DNA of 41,945 nt from the NCBI GenBank assembly GCA_016177915.1, contig JACOUI010000356.1, positions 1 to 41,945 on the forward strand, given 5' to 3'. Made by a program: the position numbers and the translations under genes. This DNA comes from Planctomycetia bacterium (lineage in GTDB: Bacteria; Planctomycetota; Planctomycetia; Pirellulales; S012-138). This document shows positions 8,988 through 16,548 of this stretch, piece after piece; positions within the stretch are counted from its first letter, which is position 1, and the number at the start of each line of letters is the position of its first letter. The notes under the pieces are model-generated. The model saw nothing but the letters and a program-made list of their open reading frames with translations. It ran no database searches and was not told the origin of the DNA.

Positions 8988-9022
8988 GGATTTTGGATTT
9001 TCGATTTTGGATTTTGGATTGG
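8988..9022. repeat. A+T-rich GATTTTGG tandem repeat between the permease gene and ispG
   Basis: The short gap holds four near-perfect copies of an 8-base unit (GATTTTGG, with GATTTTCG once and a final GATTGG), in sharp contrast to the GC-rich surroundings. I recall similar GATTTTGG-type strings as dispersed intergenic repeats in planctomycetes and some cyanobacteria, but cannot search here. It lies directly between the permease stop codon and the ispG start. Confidence 0.8.
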
Positions 9023-9059
9023 CGGCGACCAGCCAGCGCAACTCCCTCTGTACAGTCGC

Positions 9060-10208
9060 ATGGATCTACACCGCAACCCCACGCGCTCCGTCCGCATCGG
9101 CTCGGTGACGATCGGCGGCGGAAACCCCGTCGCCGTGCAGAGCATGTGCGCCACGCCCACGCGCGACGTGGAGGCGACCGCCGCCCAGGCCAACGACCTT
9201 TTGGCCGCCAGGGCGGACGTGGTGCGGATCGCCGTCGACAGCAAGTCCGACGCCGACGCCCTGGCCGAAATCCGCCAGCGCACGAAGGCCAACCTCTCCG
9301 TCGATTTGCAGGAAAACTACCGCCTGGCCGAGCTGGTCGCGCCCCACGTCGACAAGGTCCGCTACAACCCGGGCCATCTCTACCATCATGAGCGGCAGCG
9401 GCCCTGGCAGGACAAGGTGCAGTACATCGCCGAGACGGCCGCGAAGCACGACTGCGCGGTCCGCGTCGGCGTCAACTGCGGCTCGGTCGATCCTGCCCTG
9501 GCGGAGAAGTTCTCGGCCGACGACTCGATTTCGCCGATGCTGCAAAGCGCGCTCGATCATTGCGAGCTTTTGGACAAGCTCGGTTTCACGCGGTATTGCG
9601 TCTCGCTCAAGGATTCCGACCCGCAGAAAGTGATCGAGGTCAACCGGCGCTTCGCCGAGTCCCGGCCGGACGTGCCGCTGCACCTGGGCGTGACCGAGGC
9701 GGGCATTCCGCCCGACGGCGTCATCAAGACGCGGATCGCCTTTGAGCAGCTCATCAGCCGCGGCATCGGCGACACGATCCGCGTCTCGCTGACCGTCCCC
9801 AACGCCCGCAAGCGCGAGGAGATCGAGGCGGGCCGCGGCATCCTGGCCGACATCGCCGCCGGCCGCGTGCGGAGCGTGGTCGATTACGGCCTTCCCGGCC
9901 TGAACCTGATTAGCTGCCCGAGTTGCTCGCGCGTGGAGAACGAGGCCTTCGTCGAGCTGGCCGAGCAGGTCCGCGAGATGACGCGGTACGCCCGCGATCA
10001 CAAGGTGACGATCGCGGTGATGGGCTGCCGGGTGAACGGTCCCGGCGAGACCGACGACGCGGACCTGGGCCTGTGGTGCGGGCCGAACTTCGTCAACCTG
10101 AAGCGCGGGAAGGAAACGCTGGGGGCGTTTCGATACGACGAGATTCTGGAGCGGGTGAAGCGGGAGCTGGACGCTATTATTGCAGCGCGGAAGGCGGCGG
10201 GCGTTTAA
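9060..10208 (+). CDS. ispG: 4-hydroxy-3-methylbut-2-en-1-yl diphosphate synthase (flavodoxin/ferredoxin-dependent)
   Basis: IspG (GcpE) converts methylerythritol cyclodiphosphate to HMBPP in the MEP isoprenoid pathway, using a [4Fe-4S] cluster. The protein of 382 aa has the compact two-domain bacterial form: a TIM-barrel N-terminal part (start motif [20 protein letters not shown], later VRYNPGH) and a C-terminal iron-sulfur domain. The three cluster cysteines are Cys286 and Cys289 (CPSC) and Cys323 ([10 protein letters not shown]), with the conserved Glu330 that completes coordination in characterised enzymes. Length is usual for the short form. A long open frame on the opposite strand is an antisense shadow. 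Confidence 0.97.
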   Translation: MDLHRNPTRSVRIGSVTIGGGNPVAVQSMCATPTRDVEATAAQANDLLAARADVVRIAVDSKSDADALAEIRQRTKANLSVDLQENYRLAELVAPHVDKVRYNPGHLYHHERQRPWQDKVQYIAETAAKHDCAVRVGVNCGSVDPALAEKFSADDSISPMLQSALDHCELLDKLGFTRYCVSLKDSDPQKVIEVNRRFAESRPDVPLHLGVTEAGIPPDGVIKTRIAFEQLISRGIGDTIRVSLTVPNARKREEIEAGRGILADIAAGRVRSVVDYGLPGLNLISCPSCSRVENEAFVELAEQVREMTRYARDHKVTIAVMGCRVNGPGETDDADLGLWCGPNFVNLKRGKETLGAFRYDEILERVKRELDAIIAARKAAGV

Positions 10209-10243
10209 CGACAACGGAAGTGCGCTAGCAGTTTCTGGCGCGG

Positions 10244-10249
10244 TATAAT
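10244..10249 (+). promoter_or_regulatory. Candidate -10 box (TATAAT) for the antitoxin/PIN pair
   Basis: A perfect TATAAT stands 52 bases ahead of the antitoxin ATG, in a GC-rich gap where it is unlikely by chance. The region 17 bases upstream (TGCGCT) is a poor -35 element, so only the -10 is supported. Confidence 0.4.
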
Positions 10250-10300
10250 CCAGGCGGGCTACGTAAACGAATTCGCTCCGTCCAACACTGCCACTTGACC

Positions 10301-10564
10301 ATGACTTACCACGGACACGTCGTTGGCGGCAACATTATCTTGGATCCGTCGGTGCGCTTGCCCGACGGCGCTGAGGTCGAGGTCCGCGTCGTGCAACCTG
10401 CCGATGCCCAACCGGCGCACGCCGAGCCGCCGCCGGGGGGACCATCGATCGAGGATGAGATCGCCGCCATCTGGGCCGACGTGCCGGAATCGGCCTGGGC
10501 CGGCCTGCCACACGACCTGACGGACCACCTCGATTACTATCTCTACGGGACGCCCAAGGAATGA
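10301..10564 (+). CDS. Probable antitoxin of a PIN-domain toxin pair
   Basis: A small protein of 87 aa. It opens with a beta-rich stretch of the kind YHGHVVGGNIILDPSVRLPDGAEVEV, seen in planctomycete and cyanobacterial antitoxins that resemble AbrB/DUF104 proteins. A Pro-rich hinge and an acidic C-terminal helix (SIEDEIAAIW) follow, which would bind the toxin. The start at ATG 10301 is preferred over a TTG two codons earlier. Its stop overlaps the start of the PIN gene by four bases (ATGA), the usual arrangement of an antitoxin-toxin operon with translational coupling. The family assignment rests on this context and on the general pattern, not on a specific domain. Confidence 0.7.
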   Translation: MTYHGHVVGGNIILDPSVRLPDGAEVEVRVVQPADAQPAHAEPPPGGPSIEDEIAAIWADVPESAWAGLPHDLTDHLDYYLYGTPKE

Positions 10565-10974
10565 GTAGTGTGTTCGTCGACGCGCTGTACTGGGTGGCGA
10601 TCGTTCGGCCGCGCGACCAATGGAAGGGGCCTTCGCGGCGGGCGCGGGCGGCATTGGGAAACATGCGTCTCGTCACGACAGACGAGGTGTTAACCGAGTT
10701 TCTTGCAGCGCTTTCTCGCGGCGGGCCACTCTTGCGCCGCAAGGCTGTTGCCACGGTGAGAAAGATACTCACGAGCCCCAACATCACGGTGGTGCCGCAA
10801 TCGCGCGAGTCGTTTATCAAGGCGCTGGCTCGCTATGCCGCCCGAGAAGACAAGGGCTACAGCGTGACCGACTGTTCGTCGATGGACGCGATGGACTCGC
10901 TGGGAGTGCACGACGCGTTGACGGCCGATGTTCACTTTACGCAGGAAGGCTACAACGCACTCATCACGTCATAG
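10561..10974 (+). CDS. PIN-domain ribonuclease toxin (VapC-like)
   Basis: This 137-aa protein fits the PIN nuclease fold. The first acidic residue is Asp7 (motif VFVDALYW), the second Glu46 (TTDEVLTEF), the third Asp104 (GYSVTDCSSMDAM), and a further Asp123 lies in LTADVHF. These four acidic positions bind Mg2+ or Mn2+ in PIN enzymes, which cleave RNA. The C-terminal TQEGYNAL matches a form common in planctomycete and cyanobacterial PIN toxins. It is intact and overlaps the preceding antitoxin gene by four bases, so the pair is probably functional. The specific RNA target cannot be told from sequence. Confidence 0.88.
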   Translation: MSSVFVDALYWVAIVRPRDQWKGPSRRARAALGNMRLVTTDEVLTEFLAALSRGGPLLRRKAVATVRKILTSPNITVVPQSRESFIKALARYAAREDKGYSVTDCSSMDAMDSLGVHDALTADVHFTQEGYNALITS

Positions 10975-11097
10975 ACACGTCGCGCGAGCAAGCCCGTCAA
11001 TCATTGTCGCTACTGCGACTCTGACGGCGCAGCCCAACGGCCATCGCTAGAGCTTCCCTTGCGCGCGAAGCCGCAGCCCGAATGGCGACGGCGGCGC

Positions 11098-11361
11098 TTA
11101 TTGGCGGGACTGCTCGGCCTCTTGCAATTCCTTCTGAATCTCGCCGTCAATCTCCTGTTGATGGTCGAAGTAGTACGCCATCGCAGCGTGAGCTTCGGCG
11201 AGCGATAGATACGGATGCTGCCGGCACATTTCGTCGGCCGACCAGCCGTGGGCCAAGTAGTCCAGCGCGATCTGGGCCACGCGAATGCGCGGGATGCGCT
11301 TCAGGCGAGCCGCTTCGCCGGCCGGCTTCTCGATATGGGGGTAGCTCGTTTGGTCAACCAT
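11098..11361 (-). CDS. DUF433-type antitoxin-like protein
   Basis: The 87-residue product matches the DUF433 pattern: Pro-Arg-Ile-Arg-Val near residue 24, then the helix-turn-helix-like stretch YLAHGWSADEMCRQHPYLSLAEAHAAMAYY given here by its ends (Tyr35 to about Tyr64). DUF433 proteins are normally antitoxin-like partners of DUF5615 PIN-like proteins encoded just downstream. Here the 123 bases downstream hold no such gene, so it is an orphan. It follows an XRE-type regulator gene on the same strand with a 19-base gap, and the two are probably co-transcribed. Either a solitary antitoxin or the remains of a module. Confidence 0.8.
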   Translation of the reverse strand: MVDQTSYPHIEKPAGEAARLKRIPRIRVAQIALDYLAHGWSADEMCRQHPYLSLAEAHAAMAYYFDHQQEIDGEIQKELQEAEQSRQ

Positions 11362-11380
11362 GGACTCCGTGGACCCTCGC

Positions 11381-11716
11381 TCATGCGCTCTTTGCCCGAA
11401 CGCTCGGCGGAGGAGCCGACTGCTTCAAGTCGGCCATGCGGCCGCCCAGCGCGAACAGCGCGCGAAAGAGCAGGTCGAGCGACACGTCGACCTCGCCAGC
11501 TTTCAGCTTGGCCACGTGCGGCTGACTGGACTTGAGTTTGACGGCCAATTGCTGCTGCGTGAGTTTTTGCCGCTCCCGCAAACGACGCACGGCGCGGCAG
11601 AGCGCCAGCCGCAAATTCACGAGCTGCCGCTCTTCCTCGTTGAGGCCGAGGAAATCCTCCGCGTCGCCAAAGCGGAACCCCGCGGCTTCGAGCGCCTTCT
11701 GCTTTCTTTTGTCCAT
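11381..11716 (-). CDS. XRE-family helix-turn-helix regulator (HigA-like)
   Basis: The protein has 111 residues. Its middle (about 45-90) is a Cro/C1-type helix-turn-helix: LRERQKLTQQQLAVKLKSSQ as the first helices, then the recognition helix around SQPHVAKLKAG. The N-terminal segment (LGLNEEERQLVNLRLAL) is characteristic of HigA-like antitoxins that sit downstream of RelE/HigB toxins. No toxin gene lies directly upstream on this strand: only 91 bases separate it from the divergent DUF1501 gene. It precedes the DUF433 gene with a small gap. A dinucleotide-rich TATAAT/TATTAT spot just upstream may be its promoter. Confidence 0.85.
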   Translation of the reverse strand: MDKRKQKALEAAGFRFGDAEDFLGLNEEERQLVNLRLALCRAVRRLRERQKLTQQQLAVKLKSSQPHVAKLKAGEVDVSLDLLFRALFALGGRMADLKQSAPPPSVRAKSA

Positions 11717-11743
11717 TTGTCGATCGGTTGCTTTCGGAAAGGT

Positions 11744-11750
11744 TATAATA
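11744..11750. promoter_or_regulatory. Candidate -10 element, possibly shared by divergent genes
   Basis: TATAAT (11744-11749) reads toward the DUF1501 gene, and overlapping TATTAT reads on the other strand toward the XRE gene. It is the only A+T-rich spot in the 91-base divergent gap. No convincing -35 is seen for either direction, so the assignment is tentative. Confidence 0.35.
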
Positions 11751-11807
11751 CTCCCGCGCGACGTAGGCTGCGAGTGCCCTCACGGATCATTAGGTAGCAA
11801 GGCGAAA

Positions 11808-13193
11808 ATGCTGACCCCAATCGCGTTCGCGCAAGTCCTATGCCCCCGCCGTGAGTTCCTCCGCTTCGGCGCCGGACTCGCCGCCGCGGGCCTGGTGCTG
11901 CCTCGTGCGCTCGCGGCCGAGGCAAGCCGCACATCGGGCCGGGCCACGTCGTGCATCCTCGTCTATCTGCTCGGCGGGCCGCCGCACCTCGACATGTTCG
12001 ACCTCAAGCCCGAGGCGCCCGCGGAAATTCGCGGGCCCTTCCAGCCGATTGCAACGAACGTGAGCGGCGTGCAAATCTGCGAGCACCTGCCCAAGCTGGC
12101 CGGGATCATGGGCAAGCTGGCCCTCGTACGGTCGGTGAGCCATCCCAACAGCAATCACACGCCGATGATCTACTACACGCTCACCGGCCGCGAAACGGAG
12201 CAGCCCGCCCAGGACAACGACATCCGCCCGCCGCAGCGCACGGACTTTCCGCACACCGGCTCCGTCGTGGCGCAGTTCTTGAAGTCCGACGGCGACCTGC
12301 CCGCCTTCATCGCCATGCCCGACGTCGCCATCCGCAGCAGCACCGAGGGCGAATACAAACGGGCGCGGCTGCCGTTGCGCGGCGGCGGGGCCGGCTTCCT
12401 GGGTCCCAAGTACGAGGCCCTGGCGATCAACGGCGAACCGGGCACGCCCGAGGCCGCCCCGTCGCTGGCTCTCCCGCCGGAGGTCACGCGCGAAAGGTTC
12501 CAGGAGCGGGCAGCCGTGCTTGCGCAGCTTGACCGCGGCGAAGCGCCTTCAGGCATGTCCGACGACTATCGCGCCGTCCGCCGGCGCGCCGTCCTGCTCA
12601 CCGGCGCGGCCAACAGCGCCGGGCATGAAGTTTTCACGCTCGACGGCGAGAGCGACAAAACGCTCGACCGCTACGGCCGGCACCGCTTCGGCCGGACGAT
12701 GCTCATGGCCCGCCGCCTCACCGAGGCCGGCGTGCCGATGGTCGCCGTCCACTTCAACGAGATGACCGTCTGCGACGGCTGGGACACGCACAGCAAGAAT
12801 TTTGCAGCCTGCCAGACGGAATTGCTCCCGCTGCTGGACCAAGGGTTGTCGGCCTTGATCGAAGACCTCGACCAGCGCGGCCGGCTCGACGAAACGCTGA
12901 TCGTCTGCATGGGCGAATTCGGCCGCACGCCCAAGATCAACGCCGCTGCCGGCCGCGACCACTGGGGAGACTGCTCGACGACCCTCCTGGCCGGCGGCGG
13001 CATCCGCGGCGGGCAGGTCCTGGGCGCGTCCGACAAGCACGGGGCCTACCCCATCGCCGACCGCGTCGATCCGGTGGACATCCAGGCCACGCTCTACCAC
13101 TGCCTGGGACTCGACCCCGACCGGCTGATGTACGACCATCTCAACCGGCCACATGCGATCAGCACGGGCGAGGTGATTCGGAGATTGTTGTAG
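11808..13193 (+). CDS. DUF1501 domain-containing Tat-exported protein
   Basis: DUF1501 proteins belong to the alkaline-phosphatase-like superfamily and abound in planctomycetes; their substrates are unknown, though sulfatase-like roles have been suggested. The product has 461 aa. It starts with a twin-arginine signal (Arg14-Arg15-Glu-Phe-Leu-Arg) and a hydrophobic stretch ending ALAAEA. Family motifs follow: LLGGPPHLDMFDLKPEAP, SNHTPMIYYTLTGRE, WDTHSKNF and MGEFGRTPKINAAAGRDHW. The ATG at 11808 is chosen because the Tat signal begins there; the open frame runs 92 codons further upstream across the gap. DUF1501 genes normally follow a DUF1549/DUF1553 gene in one operon. This one stands alone between toxin-antitoxin genes. 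Confidence 0.93.
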   Translation: MLTPIAFAQVLCPRREFLRFGAGLAAAGLVLPRALAAEASRTSGRATSCILVYLLGGPPHLDMFDLKPEAPAEIRGPFQPIATNVSGVQICEHLPKLAGIMGKLALVRSVSHPNSNHTPMIYYTLTGRETEQPAQDNDIRPPQRTDFPHTGSVVAQFLKSDGDLPAFIAMPDVAIRSSTEGEYKRARLPLRGGGAGFLGPKYEALAINGEPGTPEAAPSLALPPEVTRERFQERAAVLAQLDRGEAPSGMSDDYRAVRRRAVLLTGAANSAGHEVFTLDGESDKTLDRYGRHRFGRTMLMARRLTEAGVPMVAVHFNEMTVCDGWDTHSKNFAACQTELLPLLDQGLSALIEDLDQRGRLDETLIVCMGEFGRTPKINAAAGRDHWGDCSTTLLAGGGIRGGQVLGASDKHGAYPIADRVDPVDIQATLYHCLGLDPDRLMYDHLNRPHAISTGEVIRRLL

Positions 13194-13235
13194 CGGCCGT
13201 TGATCGCAGCGAGCGCATTCGTGTGATTCTGTTTG

Positions 13236-13645
13236 CTATGAAATCCGGCACTCGGCAGCGAATTCTGCCACCGTAACAATGCGGGTCGCAATCGCGCCCC
13301 TCGCGTCGAGCAGATCTCTGTCGCCGGTGATCAAGAACTCCGCGCCGGTCGCCAGAGCCGCCGCCAATATGGGCGCGTCCTTGGGATCGCGTGGGAAGTC
13401 AGGCGTCGTTGAGGGGTCGGCGACCTTCACTGTTCGCAGATCAGGACTTCTGCCCACTGCTGAAGGGTTTCGGCGCGCAGAGCGAATTTCGGCCGCGTAA
13501 GCACATCCGTGTATTCGCGGAGAATCTCGGGCGTCACCAGCCACTTGCAGTCGTCATGCGTGGCGACATAAAGCACCACGCGCTCGGGCAACCTGTCGCG
13601 CAGCGCCGCCGACAGGAGTACGTTGGTATCGATCACGACCTTCAT
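13236..13645 (-). pseudogene. PIN-domain toxin split by a frameshift (COG1569-type)
   Basis: The first half (13645 down to about 13430) encodes a good PIN N-terminus with Asp6 (VVIDTNVLLSA) and TPEILREYTDVLTRPKF, then stops at a TGA. The second half continues in another frame (from about 13440 down to 13236) with RDPKDAPILAAALATGAEF and LITGDRDLLD, the expected C-terminal acidic motifs. Joined, the two would make a normal toxin of about 135 residues. A net loss of one base (or gain of two) near 13430-13440 explains the break. The start overlaps the stop of the antitoxin gene by four bases. It is either an inactivated toxin or a one-base sequence error; the intact antitoxin fits both. Confidence 0.8.
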
Positions 13646-13875
13646 TTTCCGGCGCGGTGTTCGTCGATTTCTTTCTGAATCTCCTCGTCGCCGATGTTGG
13701 GCAATCGCGACCGCATCTCGCGGCAGACGCGTTGCCAGGCGGCGGCGAATTCGTCCGCCGAGCCGCGCTTTTGGCTGATGGTCACCTCGACCTCGGTTCC
13801 GGGAGCGAAAGGCACGCCGCCGACCCGAACCTCCCCTTCGACGCCCACTGTTGCAGCGGTCTCGTAGGCTTTCAT
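13642..13875 (-). CDS. Antitoxin-like protein paired with the broken PIN toxin
   Basis: A 77-residue protein with a beta-rich N-terminal part (MKAYETAATVGVEGEVRVGG), a P-G-T-E-V-E-V-T-I segment, and a C-terminal charged helix (EEIQKEIDEHRAGK). This architecture is typical of small planctomycete antitoxins that precede COG1569-type PIN toxins. Its stop codon overlaps the toxin start by four bases. The gene itself is intact. Such antitoxins usually repress their own promoter and block the toxin by the C-terminal tail; nothing in this sequence proves either role here. Confidence 0.72.
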   Translation of the reverse strand: MKAYETAATVGVEGEVRVGGVPFAPGTEVEVTISQKRGSADEFAAAWQRVCREMRSRLPNIGDEEIQKEIDEHRAGK

Positions 13876-14068
13876 CGCATTCCTCGGTCTTTAAGTCATG
13901 GCCGACGTAATCAGTCGTCTGCGCGCTCGTCGGCGGTCTGAGGGGGAAGAACTTACTTGGCAGCCACTACTGCAATTCTAGTCCTCCGTCCAACCGGCCG
14001 CAAAGAGAGCCGTTCCGGCGGGAAACGCGGTCTTCCGCCCCCAAATCGGTCGCTCCGCCGCACGCTCT

Positions 14069-15052
14069 TTAGGCGCGGGTCATTGGAAACGCGAGAACCT
14101 CCTCCAGCCGGCTCGCGCCGGCGGCGATCATCGCCAGACGATCGAACCCGAGCGCCACGCCGCAGCAGGGCGGCAGTCCCTGTACCATGGCCGCCAACAG
14201 CCGGCTCTCCTCCGGCAGCGCCGCCTTGCCTTCGGACTGGCGCTGGCGGTTGGACTCTTGAGCGCGGGCCCGCAGGACCTCCGCGTTCAAAAGCTCATGG
14301 TAGCCGTTGGCCAGCTCGATGCCGCGGAAGAACAGCTCGAACCGCTCCGCAAGGTCATGCCCCTTTTCGTTGCGCCTCACCTTGGCCAGCGCCGCCTGGC
14401 TGGCCGGATAGTCGTAGAGGATGGCCGGACGCGCGACGCCCAACTGCGGCTGCACGCGCTCGACGAGGATCAGGTCAAGCCAGGCGTCCTTGTCGTCTCC
14501 CAGGCCGGGCGCGGCGGAAATGCCGGCTTTACGCGCGTGTTTTTCCAGGTCCGCGCAGCTCGCCCCGTGCGGCTCGATGCCGGCGAATTTCACGAATGCG
14601 TCCGAGTACGAAATCCCTTCCGGCGCGGGACCGCCCAGCATCGCCTGACAGAAATCGGCCAGAAGCTGCATGCCGGCCGCGTAATCGTCGCCCGCGCGAT
14701 ACCACTCCAGCATCGTGAACTCAGGATTGTGCAGCGGGCCGGTTTCTGCGGCGCGAAAGGCCTTAGCCACCTGGAAGATCGCCGTCGCTCCGGCCGCCAG
14801 GAGCCGTTTCATGGCAAACTCAGGCGACGTTTGCAACCACAACCGCCGGCCCACGGCGGGGCGCCGCGGGTCGCTGGGCAAAATCACCGACAGCGGATCC
14901 AAGTGCCGGTCGACGACCACATCGGCCGAAAGCAGCGGCGTTTCGACTTCCAGAAATCCCCGGTCGTAAAAGAACTCCCGCGCGCGCCGCAAAAGCTCCG
15001 CGCGGATGCGCAGGTTAGGCCAGGAAGCGGTGGGAAGGAAGTCGGAGTCCAT
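14069..15052 (-). CDS. epmA: EF-P--(R)-beta-lysine ligase, lysyl-tRNA synthetase-like
   Basis: EpmA (PoxA/GenX/YjeA) attaches beta-lysine to a conserved lysine of elongation factor P, which helps ribosomes through polyproline stretches. The product has 327 aa, the length of EpmA rather than of full LysRS: it is the class II catalytic core without an anticodon-binding domain. Class II motifs are visible: FYDRGFLEVETPLLS (motif 1), FRAAETGPLHNPEFTMLEWY (motif 2) and the C-terminal GVALGFDRLAMI (motif 3). The ATG at 15052 is chosen although the frame stays open far upstream, because similarity starts there. It follows the polytopic membrane protein gene by 20 bases. The partner genes epmB and efp are not in this window. 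Confidence 0.93.
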   Translation of the reverse strand: MDSDFLPTASWPNLRIRAELLRRAREFFYDRGFLEVETPLLSADVVVDRHLDPLSVILPSDPRRPAVGRRLWLQTSPEFAMKRLLAAGATAIFQVAKAFRAAETGPLHNPEFTMLEWYRAGDDYAAGMQLLADFCQAMLGGPAPEGISYSDAFVKFAGIEPHGASCADLEKHARKAGISAAPGLGDDKDAWLDLILVERVQPQLGVARPAILYDYPASQAALAKVRRNEKGHDLAERFELFFRGIELANGYHELLNAEVLRARAQESNRQRQSEGKAALPEESRLLAAMVQGLPPCCGVALGFDRLAMIAAGASRLEEVLAFPMTRA

Positions 15053-15072
15053 GCCGGCGGCCTCAGGGTGCG

Positions 15073-16464
15073 CTAGGCCGCCATTTGCCCGTTGCGCCGT
15101 TTCATCAGCCGCACCTCGCGCAGCGCCGCCAGCGCCACGCGGTTCTCCAAATTCGGCCGGAAGACCGTCAACAGCAACAAGGGGAGATACCAGTTCATGT
15201 AGAGCAAGCCGCCCTCCGGGTACCAGAACTGCGTGGCCAACATCACCGCCGCCGAACACCCGATCAGCGTCCCGAGGTTCTTCTGCGCCGGCCAGATCGA
15301 CAGCGCGAAGCACAACACCAGAAACACTGCCACCACGATCACGCGGATGTACTGCGGGTTCGTCTTCCAGAAGCCCTCGACCAGATTCCGGTCCGGCAAG
15401 CTGAACATCAGTTGGATTTGCTGGATGAAGAGCCATTCGGGTGAATAGAGCTTCGAGACGATCGTCAGCGCGACGACCGTCGCCGCCACGCCCCCCACGA
15501 ACCGCAATAGCCCGCGCTGCCAGTAGAACGCCACCCATAGCGGCAGCAAAAAGGCCGGGTAGGGCGGGATCATGCCGATGGCCACGCCCAAGAGGACGCC
15601 CGCCACGATCGGCCGGCGATACATGGCAATGGCCCACACGAGCAGCGCCGCGGGCACGACGTGCACCACGTCGCCCACCATCTGCGCCGTGTAGGGCAAG
15701 AGCAGGTAGAGCGTGGCCGTGGCGATGCCGGTCCAGATGTTGTCGAAATGCCGGTACCCGACAAACACCAGCCCGAGCACGACTGCCAGGTGCGAAACGA
15801 TGAGCAGGATGCGGGCGGCAAAGTCGAGGACCTGCCTGCCCGGCGGCCGGTTCTGAAACGTGAAGGCCTGGCTGGGGATTCGCGGCAGCTCGTCGAGCAG
15901 CCAAAAGCGCGGGGCGGCGCGGGGCTTTTCGCCTCGCGGCGTCTGCGGGAAGGTTGCTCCATTCGGTTGCGTTTCGCTGCCTGGCGTTTCCGTGGCGGCC
16001 GGGCCGGGCGTGCCCGGCTGTGGAGCTTGCGCCGCGGCCGTTTTGCCGGCCGTATCCGGCAATTCGGCCGTGAGGACGTTGGCGACCATGAACGCCAGCA
16101 GCACGACGGCCAGACAGGCCAGGGCGTCGGCCGTCAGGTTCGGCTCCAGGAGCGGCCGGCGGACCATGAGCGGGTCCCACAGCAGACGCACCAGCAGAAA
16201 CCCGCTGGCGGCCATGAGCCAGACGAATCCCCAGGCCTCCAAGGGCGACGGGCCGGTCAGGCCGGCCGCGGCCGCGGCGGCCGCCTGTTTTTGCCCTTCG
16301 GCCACGAGCAGCAACCCGGGCGAGAAGGCCATCAGGGCCAACAAGTCCAGGTTGCGCACGGAGAACAGCCGGCGGAACTTGAAGAACACCACGACGATCA
16401 GCACCGACGCGAGATAGACCCACGTCGTGGGGTTCATCTGGAACTTGTGAAGGACGTGTTCCAT
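15073..16464 (-). CDS. Polytopic membrane protein of unknown function
   Basis: The 463-aa product has about ten hydrophobic segments. Four are in the first 155 residues, then comes a hydrophilic Pro/Thr/Gly-rich loop (about 155-215), and the others lie between about 215 and 445. The N-terminal region (FSVRNLDLLALMAFSPGLLL) and the loop have the look of GT-C-type glycosyltransferases or DUF2029-like proteins, but I cannot see a catalytic Asp-containing first loop, so I do not assign that function. It lies between the DUF1549 gene (84 bases upstream) and epmA (20 bases downstream), all on one strand. The initiator ATG at 16464 gives a short cytoplasmic start before the first helix. Confidence 0.75.
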   Translation of the reverse strand: MEHVLHKFQMNPTTWVYLASVLIVVVFFKFRRLFSVRNLDLLALMAFSPGLLLVAEGQKQAAAAAAAGLTGPSPLEAWGFVWLMAASGFLLVRLLWDPLMVRRPLLEPNLTADALACLAVVLLAFMVANVLTAELPDTAGKTAAAQAPQPGTPGPAATETPGSETQPNGATFPQTPRGEKPRAAPRFWLLDELPRIPSQAFTFQNRPPGRQVLDFAARILLIVSHLAVVLGLVFVGYRHFDNIWTGIATATLYLLLPYTAQMVGDVVHVVPAALLVWAIAMYRRPIVAGVLLGVAIGMIPPYPAFLLPLWVAFYWQRGLLRFVGGVAATVVALTIVSKLYSPEWLFIQQIQLMFSLPDRNLVEGFWKTNPQYIRVIVVAVFLVLCFALSIWPAQKNLGTLIGCSAAVMLATQFWYPEGGLLYMNWYLPLLLLTVFRPNLENRVALAALREVRLMKRRNGQMAA

Positions 16465-16548
16465 ACGACCAAGGCCCGGCTCGGCCGGGATGCACGAAAG
16501 GCAGGCCCACGGAGCGCCGCAGCCGGCGCCAGGAGACTTACGCGAGGG

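Noticed and set aside
9066-10214. A 382-codon minus-strand frame opposite ispG
   Set aside because: It spans the same bases as ispG, whose cluster cysteines and motifs are unmistakable, and it has no motif of its own.
11532-11807. 92-codon extension of the DUF1501 frame upstream of 11808
   Set aside because: It runs through the XRE gene on the other strand and the divergent promoter gap; the Tat signal starts at 11808.
14069-16510. One 813-codon frame taken as a single gene covering epmA and the membrane protein region
   Set aside because: Only the last 327 codons are EpmA. The earlier part is antiparallel in character to the membrane protein encoded in a different frame on the same strand.
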